A stretch of DNA of 64,000 nt from positions 744,001 through 808,000 of the forward strand of contig NZ_CP040671.1 of NCBI RefSeq assembly GCF_008386235.1, in the 5' to 3' direction. This stretch comes from Thermosynechococcus sp. CL-1 (GTDB lineage: Bacteria; Cyanobacteriota; Cyanobacteriia; Thermosynechococcales; Thermosynechococcaceae). Below, piece after piece: positions 1 to 9,511 of this stretch; positions within the stretch are counted from its first letter, which is position 1, and every line of letters starts with the position of its first letter. Both the position numbers and the translations under genes were made by a program. The notes beneath the pieces were generated by a model that saw only the letters and a program-made list of their open reading frames with translations, did no database searches and had not been told where the DNA came from.

Positions 1-1041
1 AAATGTGATCCCTTGGTTATCCATGGGCTGCTGCCACTCTTCAGCTAATTCCTTGATCAGCGCATGGGCATTAAACGATTGGCAATTGGCCAATTGACCT
101 TCATGGCGAGCCAAAAACAGCAGATCGCTGACTAAATTGGCCATTTGTTTTGCAATCTGGCAAATGTTGTTTAAATTTTGCTGCACAGTTGCAAATGATT
201 CACTGTCATCTTGCAGCTCTTCTTCTAGGATCATTAGAGCCAGCTGACTATTACTTAAAATTGCTGATAAAGGTGCCCTTAGCTCATGGGAAGCATTGGC
301 TGTAAATCGCTGAAGCTGATGACAAACAACAGATAGTTTTTCATTATTTTCCCTAAGGGAATTTTCGCGAAATTCTAGCTCCGCAACCAGCTGATAAAAC
401 AAGCGAACAGAGAGTAAGCTAGCAATACCACCAATCACGGCGGCAGCAATTATAATTGACCATGCCAATTCTCGATACTCAATTTGGTGCTGCCGGCGAT
501 CGCCCAACAGCACCTCCTCATTTTTATAAAATTCGTAAATGCTTTGCCGTGCTCTTTCCATTAAAATTCGACTTTTATTCCAATCAATATTCTGCTCTTG
601 GTTGGACTTACTGAATACATGAGTCGTAGATGCAAAATTTTCTGAATATACGTAACGATCAAAAATCTGAATGTTTTGATGAAGGGTTTCCTCGATGGAG
701 TCTAAAGCTTTAAGTTGCTCAGGATTATCCTGTACCAGCCCTCTAATTTTTTCCAATGATGGAACAATGCGAGATTTTGCTGTGATGTAAGGTTGCAGAA
801 AGCTGTGACTGCGTGTCAGGCTATAGCCACGCACACCTGTTTCCAAGTCCAGCAGTAAGTTAAGTAGTTTTTGCGTTTCTAGTCGTACTTTTTGCGTATG
901 CAACACCCATTCATCATCTTCAATTAGGTTTAGCTTCAACCATATAAATGACGCGACAATAATGAACAGACAGATAATCGGCATGGCAATAATTAAGCCA
1001 GCACGATAGCGAATTGATCCAACTACTTTCCTAAGAAACAT
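1..1041 (-). CDS. Sensor histidine kinase with CHASE3 domain (partial, C-terminus cut by window start)
   Basis: Reading the minus strand from the ATG at 1041 gives 347 residues before the window ends. A membrane segment lies at about residues 14-36, followed by a CHASE3-type extracytoplasmic domain (LLxLETGVRGYSLT around 62-76). A second membrane segment lies near 187-210 and a HisKA box ASHELRAPLS contains the phospho-acceptor His at about 252. The ATP-binding domain would lie outside the window. The start overlaps the stop of the response-regulator gene by 11 bases, so the two are surely co-transcribed and probably partners. CHASE3 domains are sensory, but their ligands are mostly unknown, so no signal can be assigned. 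Confidence 0.88.
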   Translation of the reverse strand, partial: MFLRKVVGSIRYRAGLIIAMPIICLFIIVASFIWLKLNLIEDDEWVLHTQKVRLETQKLLNLLLDLETGVRGYSLTRSHSFLQPYITAKSRIVPSLEKIRGLVQDNPEQLKALDSIEETLHQNIQIFDRYVYSENFASTTHVFSKSNQEQNIDWNKSRILMERARQSIYEFYKNEEVLLGDRRQHQIEYRELAWSIIIAAAVIGGIASLLSVRLFYQLVAELEFRENSLRENNEKLSVVCHQLQRFTANASHELRAPLSAILSNSQLALMILEEELQDDSESFATVQQNLNNICQIAKQMANLVSDLLFLARHEGQLANCQSFNAHALIKELAEEWQQPMDNQGITF

Positions 1042-1714
1042 TTTGCTGGGGATTCAAGGAATAACCACTACCGTAGTGGGTTTTGAGCCAATGCTCTACC
1101 CCCAGTTGTTTCAATTGCTCCCGCAGCCGTTTCACTCGCACGGCAACCGCGTTACTCTCAGGGGATTTATCCCATTCCCAGAGTTGACTTTCAATTTGCT
1201 GGCAGCTGAGAACTTGGCGTGGATGGCGCATCAGGTAGCTGAGCAACTGAAAATCTCGACTTTTAAGCTGAATTTCCGCACCTTGATAGCTCAACTTCCG
1301 AGTCTCTAGGTGGAGAGTTAATCCCTCAAGGGTTAGTTCATCCCCCTGCCAGAGGGGCGATCGCCGCCGCAGGGCGCGGATGCGTGCCAATAATTCCAAT
1401 AGATCCACGGGCTTAATGAGATAATCATCGGCACCCACATCTAAGCCAGTGACTTTATCCGCCGTCGTGTCCTTTGCGGTAAGAAAGACAATTGGCGCGG
1501 TTTTTTGTTGCTGGCGGTAATAGCGACACAGCTGTGTGCCTTCACCATCGGGCAAAAGCCAATCTAAAATGAGCAATTCATAATCCACCTCATGGATTAA
1601 CCAGTAGGCTGTTTTCAAATCGGGTGCAGTATCAACGGTGTAGCCCTGCCGCTGCAGTGCTAGGCAAATGGGCTGTCGCTGCTGGGGGTCATCTTCGACA
1701 AAGAGAATGCGCAT
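1031..1714 (-). CDS. OmpR/PhoB-family response regulator
   Basis: A 227-residue DNA-binding response regulator. The receiver domain begins MRILFVEDD with the acidic pair at 8-9, the phospho-acceptor Asp at 51 (LILDW) and the conserved Lys in YLIKP near 100. The C-terminal half is a winged-helix trans_reg_C domain (KSRDFQLLSYLMRHP, then VRVKRLREQL). I chose the ATG at 1714 because the receiver domain starts there; an upstream in-frame extension has no homology. The gene leads into the CHASE3 kinase with an 11-base overlap. It resembles cyanobacterial RppA/NrsR-type regulators in general form, but the target genes are unknown. The divergent neighbour is the antiporter gene, 157 bases away. Confidence 0.9.
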   Translation of the reverse strand: MRILFVEDDPQQRQPICLALQRQGYTVDTAPDLKTAYWLIHEVDYELLILDWLLPDGEGTQLCRYYRQQQKTAPIVFLTAKDTTADKVTGLDVGADDYLIKPVDLLELLARIRALRRRSPLWQGDELTLEGLTLHLETRKLSYQGAEIQLKSRDFQLLSYLMRHPRQVLSCQQIESQLWEWDKSPESNAVAVRVKRLREQLKQLGVEHWLKTHYGSGYSLNPQQNVS

Positions 1715-1871
1715 GCTCGAGTGACCGCTGCTATAAAAAACGATGATAAACCTGCTGAAATCCAATTTGATTTAGACAGAAAGGAATAGGATTCGGTTCA
1801 GGCCAGAGGCAGGTTGAGCAAAAGGGGAAGGCATGCTTAACTGAGTTAAAGAGTTTTGAGCCTTTGCTCCT

Positions 1872-3275
1872 ATGCCTTTGATAACGCTACTGTTTGAACC
1901 CTTTTTTGCCAATGCGGCAGCAGAATCAGTGAACTTGGCGGAAGCAGCACCTTTAATTTTGGCCGCTGTTTTACTGAGTCTGGTGGTGATTTACTTGGCA
2001 AGCAAAATGGGCGGTGAAATTTGTGCCCGCATTAACTTTCCACCGGTGTTGGGCGAGCTGGTGGGCGGTGTGGTGGTTGGTATTTCGGTTTTGCACCTGT
2101 TGGTCTTTTCCGAAGGGGGAACCACTGAGCCCTCTGTGCTGACGACGTTTATTCAGCAGACCACCGGTATGGATGACCCGCTGGCTACGGTGGTTGCCAA
2201 TACTGCCAGTGAGGTAATTGCCGTCCTCTCAGAAATTGGCGTTATGATTTTGCTGTTTGAGATTGGCTTGGAATCCGATTTAGAGGGTTTGCTGAGGGTG
2301 GGGCCGCAGGCAGCTATCGTTGCTGTGGGCGGGGTGGTGGTTCCCTTTACAGCGGGAACCCTTGGCCTCGTGACGCTGTTTCATGTGGACTTGGTGCCGG
2401 CCATCTTTGCCGGTGCGGCTCTGACGGCAACCAGTATTGGCATCACAGCCAAAGTCCTTGCCGAAATTCAACGTCTTACTTCCCCGGAAGGTCAAATCAT
2501 CATTGGGGCAGCCGTTCTCGATGATATTCTCGGCATTATTGTGCTGGCAGTGGTGGCCAGTCTAGCCAAAACGGGCACGGTCGAGATTAGCAATGTGATC
2601 TACTTGATCATTAGCTCTGTGGTCTTTTTGGTGGGGTCTGTTGTCGTGGGGCGGCTGCTGAGTCCCTTCTTTTTGGGAATGGTCGATCGCCTGACAACGC
2701 GCGGTAACTTGCTGATTCCCTCTCTTATCTTTGCCTTTGTCCTTGGTTATGTGGCAGTGATCCTGCAATTGGAAGCGATTCTCGGTGCTTTTACCGCTGG
2801 CTTAGTCTTGGGAGAAACGGAAAAACGACGTGAGCTAGAGGAGCAGATTTTGCCCATTGCCGATATGCTAGTGCCAGTTTTCTTTGTCTGTGTTGGCGCG
2901 CGCACCGATATTAGCGTTCTCAATCCCCTAGAACCGGCCAATCGTGCGGGTCTGATCATTGCCTCCTTCCTTGTCGTTGTGGCCATTGTTGGTAAGGTAG
3001 TTACAGGGGCAACGGTCTTTGGTCAGCCGGGAATTAACCGTTGGGCCATTGGCATTGGTATGGTGCCTCGCGGTGAAGTGGGTTTGATTTTTGCGGCTGT
3101 GGGGTCGGCCAGCGGTGTGCTCTCGAAGGCTCTAGATGCCGGTATTATCGTCATGGTGATTGTGACCACGTTCGTTGCGCCACCCCTGTTGCGCTTGGTC
3201 TTTAAGCCAGAGGTAGAGGAGTCAGAGGCGTTACCCAGCTCAGAAGTTGCAGTGGAGTCTCCCCCAGAAGGATAG
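1872..3275 (+). CDS. nhaS3: Na+/H+ (or K+/H+) antiporter, CPA2 family, NhaS3-like
   Basis: A 467-residue integral membrane protein with about 12 hydrophobic segments and the CPA2 core motifs: [13 protein letters not shown] near residue 57, [17 protein letters not shown] near 120, and [15 protein letters not shown] near 217 carrying the Asp pair used in ion exchange. It matches the cyanobacterial NhaS3 type, which in Synechocystis exports Na+ or K+ from the cytoplasm or into the thylakoid lumen (established knowledge). The C-terminal tail is acidic and hydrophilic. trmFO follows after only 2 bases, so the two probably share a transcript. The exact ion preference cannot be read from sequence. 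Confidence 0.88.
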   Translation: MPLITLLFEPFFANAAAESVNLAEAAPLILAAVLLSLVVIYLASKMGGEICARINFPPVLGELVGGVVVGISVLHLLVFSEGGTTEPSVLTTFIQQTTGMDDPLATVVANTASEVIAVLSEIGVMILLFEIGLESDLEGLLRVGPQAAIVAVGGVVVPFTAGTLGLVTLFHVDLVPAIFAGAALTATSIGITAKVLAEIQRLTSPEGQIIIGAAVLDDILGIIVLAVVASLAKTGTVEISNVIYLIISSVVFLVGSVVVGRLLSPFFLGMVDRLTTRGNLLIPSLIFAFVLGYVAVILQLEAILGAFTAGLVLGETEKRRELEEQILPIADMLVPVFFVCVGARTDISVLNPLEPANRAGLIIASFLVVVAIVGKVVTGATVFGQPGINRWAIGIGMVPRGEVGLIFAAVGSASGVLSKALDAGIIVMVIVTTFVAPPLLRLVFKPEVEESEALPSSEVAVESPPEG

Positions 3276-3277
3276 CA

Positions 3278-4651
3278 ATGGAACCGATTACGGTCGTTGG
3301 TGGTGGTCTAGCGGGTACAGAAGCAACTTGGCAAATTGTTCGAGCGGGTGTGCCGGTGGTGCTGTATGAAATGCGCCCCCATGTGCCTAGTCCAGCTCAC
3401 CATACGGCGGAGTTGGCAGAGTTGGTGTGCAGTAATTCCTTTGGTGCCAAGGCGAGCGATCGCGCCACGGGGTTATTGCACCATGAACTGCGTGCCCTCG
3501 GGTCGTTGATTATTGCCACTGCCGATCGCCATCAAGTGCCGGCAGGAGGCGCCCTTGCGGTGGATCGTGCCCAGTTTAGTCGTGAGTTGACTGAAACCCT
3601 CGAACGCCATCCCCTCGTTACACTGCGCCGTGAAGAACTCCGCCGCCTCCCGGAGGACGGAATTGTGGTGCTGGCTACAGGCCCACTGACCAGTGAGGCG
3701 CTGAGTGCGGATTTGCAACGTTTTACAGGCCTAGACTACCTGAGCTTTTTTGATGCTGCCAGCCCAATTGTGGTTGGGGAGTCCATTAACCGTGAGGTGG
3801 CCTTTTTGGCCTCCCGCTACGACCGCGGGGAAGCGGCCTATCTCAACTGTCCCTTCACTGCTGAAGAATATCAGCGCTTTTGGCAAGCTCTCTGTGAAGC
3901 TGAACAGGCCCCCTTGAAGGACTTTGAGCGTGAGAATGCTCAATTTTTTGAGGCTTGCTTACCCGTAGAGGAGTTGGCGCGGCGGGGGGTGGATACCCTG
4001 CGCTTTGGACCTTTGAAACCCGTGGGCTTGCGAGATCCGCGTACGGGAGAGCGTCCCTATGCGGTGGCACAACTGCGCCAAGAGGATCGCCACGGCCAAC
4101 TGTGGAACTTGGTGGGCTTTCAAACGAATCTACGCTGGGGGGAGCAACAGCGGGTGTTTCGGATGATCCCCGGTTTAGAGCAGGCGGAGTTTGTGCGCAT
4201 GGGGGTGATGCACCGCAATACCTTCTTAAATGCGCCGAAGTTGTTGAGTGCCAGTCTCCAGTTTCGCGATCGCCCCACCCTCTTGGCGGCGGGTCAAATT
4301 ACGGGTACCGAAGGGTATACAGCAGCGGCGGCGGGGGGGTGGTTAGCCGGCACGAATGCGGCTCGCTTGGCACAAGGACTCGCCCCCTTGGTATTACCCC
4401 CAACCACGATGGCTGGTGCCCTCTTCCACTACATCAGTACGGCGGAGAGCAAAACCTTCCAGCCCATGCCCCCCAACTTTGGTATTCTGCCACCCCTAGA
4501 GCAAAATGTTCGGCAAAAGGCCTTGCGCTATGCCGCCTATCGCGATCGCGCCCTCAAAGATTTAAGCACTTGGGCAACAGCGATGTCGCTGCCCCTACAG
4601 CCTCTAAGGTTAGATGGGTGCGATCCTGCTGTCGTTGAAGCTGGAGCCTAA
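3278..4651 (+). CDS. trmFO: Methylenetetrahydrofolate-tRNA-(uracil-5-)-methyltransferase TrmFO
   Basis: TrmFO makes the T (m5U) at position 54 of the tRNA TPsiC loop, using methylene-tetrahydrofolate and FADH2. The 457-residue protein has the N-terminal FAD dinucleotide motif GGGLAG (8-13), the family block [16 protein letters not shown] with Cys51 (equivalent to the conserved catalytic-region Cys), and the later GQITGTEGY block. Length is normal for the family. It directly follows the antiporter gene. Its last 98 bases overlap the 3' end of tsaE on the opposite strand, an unusually long convergent coding overlap. Confidence 0.95.
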   Translation: MEPITVVGGGLAGTEATWQIVRAGVPVVLYEMRPHVPSPAHHTAELAELVCSNSFGAKASDRATGLLHHELRALGSLIIATADRHQVPAGGALAVDRAQFSRELTETLERHPLVTLRREELRRLPEDGIVVLATGPLTSEALSADLQRFTGLDYLSFFDAASPIVVGESINREVAFLASRYDRGEAAYLNCPFTAEEYQRFWQALCEAEQAPLKDFERENAQFFEACLPVEELARRGVDTLRFGPLKPVGLRDPRTGERPYAVAQLRQEDRHGQLWNLVGFQTNLRWGEQQRVFRMIPGLEQAEFVRMGVMHRNTFLNAPKLLSASLQFRDRPTLLAAGQITGTEGYTAAAAGGWLAGTNAARLAQGLAPLVLPPTTMAGALFHYISTAESKTFQPMPPNFGILPPLEQNVRQKALRYAAYRDRALKDLSTWATAMSLPLQPLRLDGCDPAVVEAGA

Positions 4652-5012
4652 GGTAGTCTGGGGGTAGCGTTGGCAGGCGATCGGGCCACTCTATGGCAAC
4701 AATTCCCAGATCAATTTCTTCCCCAAGCCAATAGCGTTCCGGTGCCAACTCCGCCACTTCAGCGGGGGTAAGGCGATAGAGATCAAAGTGATAGAGGGGC
4801 ACACGCCCTTCGGGGTATTCCTGAATCAGCGTGAAAGTGGGGCTTTGGATGACATCCGCAATGCCCAATCCCTCCCCCAAGGCTTGCACAAACGTGGTTT
4901 TCCCTGCCCCTAGATCCCCCGCTAACAAGAGCACTGTCCCCGGCGGCAGCCATGTCCCCCACTGGCGCCCCAAGGCTTGCAGATCCGCCAAGCTGAGGTT
5001 GAGGTTCGTCAT
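4554..5012 (-). CDS. tsaE: tRNA t6A biosynthesis ATPase TsaE
   Basis: TsaE is the ATPase that cycles the TsaB-TsaD complex in making N6-threonylcarbamoyl-adenosine at tRNA position 37. The 152-residue protein shows the Walker A motif GDLGAGKT (32-39), the SPTFTL block (about 58-63) and YHFDLYRL (about 73-80), all typical. The ATG at 5012 abuts the chlM stop codon at 5013 with no gap, placing tsaE last in the leftward wecG-ftsEX-chlM-tsaE run. Its 3' end runs 98 bases into trmFO on the opposite strand, lengthening the C-terminal tail. A TsaC/Sua5 protein for the same pathway lies at 37.4-37.9 kb. Confidence 0.93.
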   Translation of the reverse strand: MTNLNLSLADLQALGRQWGTWLPPGTVLLLAGDLGAGKTTFVQALGEGLGIADVIQSPTFTLIQEYPEGRVPLYHFDLYRLTPAEVAELAPERYWLGEEIDLGIVAIEWPDRLPTLPPDYLRLQLQRQQDRTHLTLEAVGAATSLLPKCLNL

Positions 5013-5705
5013 CTAGGCGCGCACTGCTTCTAGGAGTCGCGAAAAGTAAAAGCGGGTTTTGATCATGGCATTGCGTTCAATCCGCCAACCCAAGTCTCGC
5101 AAAATCCCCACAATAAATTCCTCACTGTGGAGATAGGCACGGGTGGCCTTGCTGGAGCCGGGGAAGAATTCACCAATTTTTTTCAGCAGCGTATATTTTG
5201 GTGTTTTGGGGGCAAAGCTGAGGATCAGTCGCTCCATCGCCAAGGAACTCAAGTGGGCTAGCATCCCTGCCATTTGGCTGTCGGGATAGTGGATGAGGAC
5301 ATCGAGGCAGATGACGGTATGGTATTGTCCCCGCAGGGCTTCAAGATCACTGACACTGAGGATGAGTTCATGGTGGCCATTCAATTGAGCAGCGGCGCGA
5401 TCGCGGGCTTCGGCCACCATCTTCTCGGAAATATCACTGGCATAGACCCGTGCCCCCAATTCCGCTAGGGGAATGCTCAGACTACCAACACCACAGCCCG
5501 CATCACAAATGAGTTTACCCTTGAGGGAGCCATCAGCCTTGAGCCATGCCAGCACCGTATCAATGGTCTGTTGGTGTCCCATGCGGATATCCGCTTGCAC
5601 CTTGCTGACCTGATCCGTGCCATAGATGCGCCGCCAGCGATCGAAGCCGGTCGTGTTGAAATAATTTTGAACAATTGCTTTCTCGTCAGCCGTAAATTGT
5701 GTCAT
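5013..5705 (-). CDS. chlM: Magnesium-protoporphyrin IX methyltransferase
   Basis: ChlM methylates the ring C propionate of Mg-protoporphyrin IX with S-adenosylmethionine, an early committed step of chlorophyll synthesis. The 230-residue product has the SAM-binding block DAGCGVGSLSIPLA (68-81), YASDIS (88-93) and the diagnostic N-terminal NYFNTTGFDRWRRIYG (14-29) shared by BchM/ChlM enzymes. I chose the ATG at 5705; a start 15 bases upstream is possible but adds only MILRA. It lies 48 bases after ftsX and directly before tsaE, so chlorophyll synthesis is linked transcriptionally to unrelated genes. Confidence 0.95.
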   Translation of the reverse strand: MTQFTADEKAIVQNYFNTTGFDRWRRIYGTDQVSKVQADIRMGHQQTIDTVLAWLKADGSLKGKLICDAGCGVGSLSIPLAELGARVYASDISEKMVAEARDRAAAQLNGHHELILSVSDLEALRGQYHTVICLDVLIHYPDSQMAGMLAHLSSLAMERLILSFAPKTPKYTLLKKIGEFFPGSSKATRAYLHSEEFIVGILRDLGWRIERNAMIKTRFYFSRLLEAVRA

Positions 5706-5753
5706 AGCCCTTAGAATCAATCGTCATTGCCCCATTTATTGTGGCATAGCCGC

Positions 5754-6662
5754 CTACCGCTGAGAGGTGGTTGGCAGGGCTAATCGGGTACTCACCAGTC
5801 CCAAAATCACGCCGCTGAGAACCAAGAACACCCCCAAAGCGGGTGACCAGACAACAGAGGCATGGCTAGAAAGAGCGCGAAAGCTGGCCTGTTGGGCTAA
5901 CCACTGCTGCAGCTGTTGACTGCTACCCCAGCCAACCATCCACGCCAGTAAACCGCCGCCGCCCCCTAGACTAGCAGCTTGAATAAATAGGGGGGTATAA
6001 ATCCAAGTTTGGGTGGCGCCCACTAGAGTCATGATCTCAATTTCAGGTTGGCGCACAAGGATAATCAACCGTAAAATGGCGCTCACTAAGGCAACTACCG
6101 TTAAACTCAGGAGCAGCACCAAAATGAACGTGATTCCCCGCACTACTCGCTGCACACTTTGCAGACCTACTAGGGCGCGCTCAAGATACTGCACCGACTC
6201 AATGCCTTCCTTTTGGGCAATTTGGCTGGCTAGGGGGGCTACCTGATCGAGGCTTTGGGCGCGGATCTTGATTTCATCGCTGAGGGGATTGGTGTCAAAG
6301 AGGTCTAAGCCACCCTGTTCACTTTTGAGGCCTAAATCAGCTTGCAATTCTGCCCAAGCGCGATCGCGATCCATCCAAGTGAAGTCGGCTACCCCCGGTA
6401 ATGCCGCCAACTGCTCCTTAAGGCTGGCCACTTTGGCTGCGGGAAGTTCAGGCGACACATAGGCCGTAATTTCTAGGCGATTGCCCAAGGACTCAACACT
6501 AGCGCCAAGGAGGTGCGACACTTGCCAACCCCAACCAAAAATAAAGAGCGTCACGGCCACAGCAATGACGGCTGCGCTATTGAGCCAACCACCGCGCCAG
6601 AGACTGCGGCGCACTTCTGGAAGCAAAAAGTCAAGGGTGGGTAAGGGGCTCAAGTTTGCCAT
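5754..6662 (-). CDS. ftsX: Cell-division ABC-transporter-like permease FtsX
   Basis: A 302-residue protein with the FtsX layout: a cytoplasmic N-terminus, one membrane helix at about 29-49, a periplasmic domain (about 50-165) with the ITAYVSPELPAAKVASL segment, and three more membrane helices (about 172-198, 222-246 and 272-294). FtsX works with the ATPase FtsE at the division site and controls cell-wall hydrolases (known in other bacteria). The start lies 32 bases inside the end of ftsE, implying translational coupling. A glycine run (GGGGGLLAW) sits just before or within the third membrane helix. Confidence 0.93.
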   Translation of the reverse strand: MANLSPLPTLDFLLPEVRRSLWRGGWLNSAAVIAVAVTLFIFGWGWQVSHLLGASVESLGNRLEITAYVSPELPAAKVASLKEQLAALPGVADFTWMDRDRAWAELQADLGLKSEQGGLDLFDTNPLSDEIKIRAQSLDQVAPLASQIAQKEGIESVQYLERALVGLQSVQRVVRGITFILVLLLSLTVVALVSAILRLIILVRQPEIEIMTLVGATQTWIYTPLFIQAASLGGGGGLLAWMVGWGSSQQLQQWLAQQASFRALSSHASVVWSPALGVFLVLSGVILGLVSTRLALPTTSQR

Positions 6663-7353
6663 GGTGCAAATGGAGAATCCGATGGGGGACTAAGCGAGTC
6701 AAGGCTAAGTCATGGGTGGTAAAGAGAACCGTTAGCCCATGTTGATGGAGGCGATGGAGCAGGGCAAGAATTTGTTGGCTGGTTTGCGGATCCAGATTGC
6801 CCGTGGGTTCATCCGCCAGCAATAGCTCAGGCCCACCAACGATCGCCCGAGCAATGCTCACCCGCTGCTGCTCTCCCCCCGATAGAGATTGGGGATTGGC
6901 ATTGGCTTTGTGGCTCAGGCCCACCAGTTTGAGCGCCGTTTGTACCCGCTGCTGAATTTCTGCTTTGGGAATACCGCGCACCAGCAGCGCAAAGGCCACA
7001 TTCTCTGCCACGGAGCGATCGCCCAAGAGCTTAAAGTCCTGAAAAATCACCCCTAGGCGCCGCCGCAACTGTGCCATCCGCCGATCCTGCTGGGGATTGA
7101 CTTCCTCACCAAACAGGCGAACTATGCCCTGATCTGGGCGAACTTGGCCACAGAGAAGTTTTAAGAGGGTGGATTTACCCGACCCCGAAGCACCCGTGAG
7201 AAAATAAAACTCTCCCCGTCGCAGTTGTAAATTGACGCGATGTAAGCAGGGCAAAGTGCCACCAAAGGACTTCGTGACTTGCCACAGTTCTGCAACGATT
7301 ACCCCCTCAGAGGTGGGTTCGCAGGGGGGTACCACTGGGGTCACTGCTGTCAT
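6631..7353 (-). CDS. ftsE: Cell-division ATP-binding protein FtsE
   Basis: An ABC ATPase of 240 residues with Walker [10 protein letters not shown] (54-62), signature LSGGEQQR (157-164), Walker B LLLADEP (177-183) and the FtsE-like FQDFKLL at the Q-loop (about 104-110). The ATG at 7353 was chosen because it overlaps the wecG stop as ATGA; a longer frame upstream lies entirely inside wecG and has no ABC homology. About 18 non-conserved residues precede the ABC fold. FtsE partners FtsX, encoded next with a 32-base overlap. Confidence 0.92.
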   Translation of the reverse strand: MTAVTPVVPPCEPTSEGVIVAELWQVTKSFGGTLPCLHRVNLQLRRGEFYFLTGASGSGKSTLLKLLCGQVRPDQGIVRLFGEEVNPQQDRRMAQLRRRLGVIFQDFKLLGDRSVAENVAFALLVRGIPKAEIQQRVQTALKLVGLSHKANANPQSLSGGEQQRVSIARAIVGGPELLLADEPTGNLDPQTSQQILALLHRLHQHGLTVLFTTHDLALTRLVPHRILHLHHGKLEPLTHP

Positions 7354-8126
7354 CGGGACGAGAAACGCTGTCGCCCATACAAACGACTTAGGAGCGCCTT
7401 CCATGCAAATTGGGGCAAAGCCAACATCCGCCGCCAGCGCCACGGTTCCTGATACAGACGGTAGAGCCATTCTAGATGGAGTTTTTGCATTAGCTTGGGT
7501 GCTCGCTTTTTAACCCCTGCCCACACATCAAAACTACCGCCCACGCCAACCCAAATCGCCTCTGGGCAAATGTGACGATGGCGATCGATCCAGTATTCCT
7601 GCCGAGGCACCCCCAAAGCCACAAAAATAATGTGGGGTTGTGTCTCCTTCAGCGTTTCAATGAGAGCAACCTCTGTATCGGCATCGTGGTAGCCTGACTG
7701 CACACCAACAATGTTCAGGTTGGGCAACTCTCGATGCCAGCGCTCAGCCACTTTTTCTGCCACCCCCGGCGCTGCCCCATAGAAGAAGACCCGCTTGGGC
7801 TGGGGAGCTTCATTGGCAAGTCGCAGGAGGGCTTCGGCAAATTCAATCCCCGGCAGACGGCGCACCGAGAGGCCATGCAACTTGAGGTAGAGAATGACCC
7901 CCGATCCATCGGGAATCACCAAATCAGCACGGTGTAAAACATCGGCAAACTCTGGTGTGCGCTCCGCTAGGATCACCATCTCTGAATTGAGCGTGATTAC
8001 GTGCTGACCATGGCCATCCCGCTGCTGCATCAAGAGCCACTCTGGGGCATTATCCACCAAGTGCAGTGGAAAGCCAAGAACAGAGACCTTTACGGGAATG
8101 GCGGGAATTAGAACTGAGCGACCCAT
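7350..8126 (-). CDS. WecG/TagA/CpsF-family glycosyltransferase
   Basis: A 258-residue GT26-family enzyme with the conserved blocks VITLNSEM, ADLVIPDGSGV (holding the family's essential Asp), FFYGAAPG, and ALGVPRQEYWI near the C-terminal third. Members transfer N-acetylmannosamine(uronate) or similar sugars to a lipid-linked acceptor during surface polysaccharide assembly. The ATG at 8126 fits the family's N-terminus; the frame extends further upstream without homology. It is first in a leftward run and overlaps ftsE by 4 bases (ATGA). The WecA-like transferase at 45.6 kb could supply its lipid-linked substrate (inference). Confidence 0.88.
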   Translation of the reverse strand: MGRSVLIPAIPVKVSVLGFPLHLVDNAPEWLLMQQRDGHGQHVITLNSEMVILAERTPEFADVLHRADLVIPDGSGVILYLKLHGLSVRRLPGIEFAEALLRLANEAPQPKRVFFYGAAPGVAEKVAERWHRELPNLNIVGVQSGYHDADTEVALIETLKETQPHIIFVALGVPRQEYWIDRHRHICPEAIWVGVGGSFDVWAGVKKRAPKLMQKLHLEWLYRLYQEPWRWRRMLALPQFAWKALLSRLYGRQRFSSR

Positions 8127-8270
8127 AGGGCAAAATTCAGCGCAAGAAACACCGAGTATCTTACAGCCCTTTTCACAGTAATTGCACCCTCCCGGCAAAA
8201 ACAGCTTTTAACAGGGATGTTGAAGCAAGGGCCATAATAGCTACCGCCCTATCTTGGGATCTATGCGTTG

Positions 8271-8300
8271 TTGAAATCCACAAAACGCCTTTGCTAGATT
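8271..8300 (+). promoter_or_regulatory. Candidate promoter of psbD
   Basis: TTGAAA (8271-8276), an 18-base spacer and TAGATT (8295-8300) resemble a sigma-70 type promoter. The predicted start near 8307 would leave a leader of about 90 bases before the psbD ATG at 8396. This is pattern matching only; no transcript data are visible. Confidence 0.4.
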
Positions 8301-8395
8301 AGAGTCGTTATTAAGATTCGTAAACTTGGCTCTTATCGTCCCATTGAGCTACCTCACGAATCTGCCTTTATCACTTCCTTTTGGAGTTGAGTTTT

Positions 8396-9454
8396 ATGAC
8401 GATCGCAATTGGACGAGCGCCAGCAGAACGGGGATGGTTTGACATCCTCGACGACTGGCTCAAGCGTGACAGATTTGTCTTTGTCGGCTGGTCAGGCATC
8501 CTGCTGTTTCCCTGCGCCTACCTTGCCCTCGGGGGCTGGCTGACCGGTACCACCTTTGTGACCTCTTGGTACACCCACGGCCTCGCCTCCAGCTACCTCG
8601 AAGGCTGCAACTTCCTCACCGTTGCCGTTTCCACCCCCGCCAACAGCATGGGGCACTCCCTTCTTCTCCTTTGGGGTCCCGAAGCCCAAGGGGACTTCAC
8701 CCGCTGGTGCCAACTCGGTGGTCTGTGGACCTTTATCGCCCTCCACGGCGCCTTTGGCCTCATTGGCTTCATGCTGCGGCAATTTGAAATTGCTCGCTTG
8801 GTGGGCATCCGTCCCTACAACGCCATTGCCTTCAGTGCCCCCATTGCCGTCTTTGTCAGCGTCTTTTTGATCTACCCCTTGGGGCAATCCAGTTGGTTCT
8901 TTGCCCCCAGCTTTGGGGTGGCTGCCATCTTCCGCTTCCTGCTGTTCTTCCAAGGGTTCCACAACTGGACTTTGAACCCCTTCCACATGATGGGGGTGGC
9001 CGGTGTGCTCGGCGGTGCCCTGTTGTGTGCCATCCACGGTGCCACAGTGGAGAACACCCTCTTCCAAGATGGCGAAGGCGCCAGCACTTTCCGTGCCTTT
9101 AGCCCCACCCAATCGGAAGAGACCTACTCGATGGTGACGGCGAACCGGTTCTGGAGCCAAATTTTTGGGATTGCCTTCTCGAACAAGCGCTGGTTGCACT
9201 TTTTCATGTTGTTTGTGCCCGTAACGGGGCTGTGGATGAGTGCGATTGGCGTGGTGGGTCTGGCGTTGAACCTGCGGTCTTACGACTTTATTTCCCAGGA
9301 GATTCGGGCCGCGGAAGACCCTGAGTTTGAGACGTTCTACACGAAGAACCTGCTCTTGAACGAGGGCATCCGCGCTTGGATGGCGCCCCAAGACCAACCC
9401 CATGAAAACTTTGTCTTCCCAGAAGAGGTACTTCCCCGTGGTAACGCTCTGTAG
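8396..9454 (+). CDS. psbD: Photosystem II D2 reaction-centre protein (solo psbD copy)
   Basis: D2 binds the PSII primary donor chlorophylls, pheophytin, quinone QA and, with D1, the non-heme iron. The 352-residue sequence is full length and carries the expected ligands at standard numbering: His117, redox-active Tyr160 (TyrD), His197 (P680 ligand), His214 (QA/iron) and the five trans-membrane helices. The ATG at 8396 gives the usual MTIAIGRAP start. Normally psbD overlaps psbC; here it ends in a terminator and is followed by convergent rfbC, so this is a single-gene copy equivalent to psbD2 of cyanobacteria with two psbD genes. Those copies are often light-regulated (known elsewhere). Confidence 0.98.
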   Translation: MTIAIGRAPAERGWFDILDDWLKRDRFVFVGWSGILLFPCAYLALGGWLTGTTFVTSWYTHGLASSYLEGCNFLTVAVSTPANSMGHSLLLLWGPEAQGDFTRWCQLGGLWTFIALHGAFGLIGFMLRQFEIARLVGIRPYNAIAFSAPIAVFVSVFLIYPLGQSSWFFAPSFGVAAIFRFLLFFQGFHNWTLNPFHMMGVAGVLGGALLCAIHGATVENTLFQDGEGASTFRAFSPTQSEETYSMVTANRFWSQIFGIAFSNKRWLHFFMLFVPVTGLWMSAIGVVGLALNLRSYDFISQEIRAAEDPEFETFYTKNLLLNEGIRAWMAPQDQPHENFVFPEEVLPRGNAL

Positions 9455-9481
9455 AGCCTAATCGTATCCTCGTCTGAGTGT

Positions 9482-9510
9482 CCCTCTCCAATTGGGGAGG
9501 GATTTTTTAT
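9482..9510 (+). terminator. Rho-independent terminator of psbD
   Basis: An 8-bp stem pairs 9482-9489 (CCCTCTCC) with 9494-9501 (GGGGAGGG) around an AATT loop and is followed by ATTTTTT. It sits 27 bases after the psbD stop and just before the end of convergent rfbC at 9512, so it separates the two units. Confidence 0.88.
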
Positions 9511-9511
9511 C

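Noticed and set aside
3955-4638. A 227-codon alternative frame inside trmFO
   Set aside because: TrmFO is full length with all motifs in the main frame; the alternative is Gly/Arg rich and without homology.
8492-9403. A 303-codon open frame antisense to psbD
   Set aside because: It mirrors codon bias of a highly expressed gene; the peptide is Gly/Glu/His rich without homology and psbD fully explains the DNA.
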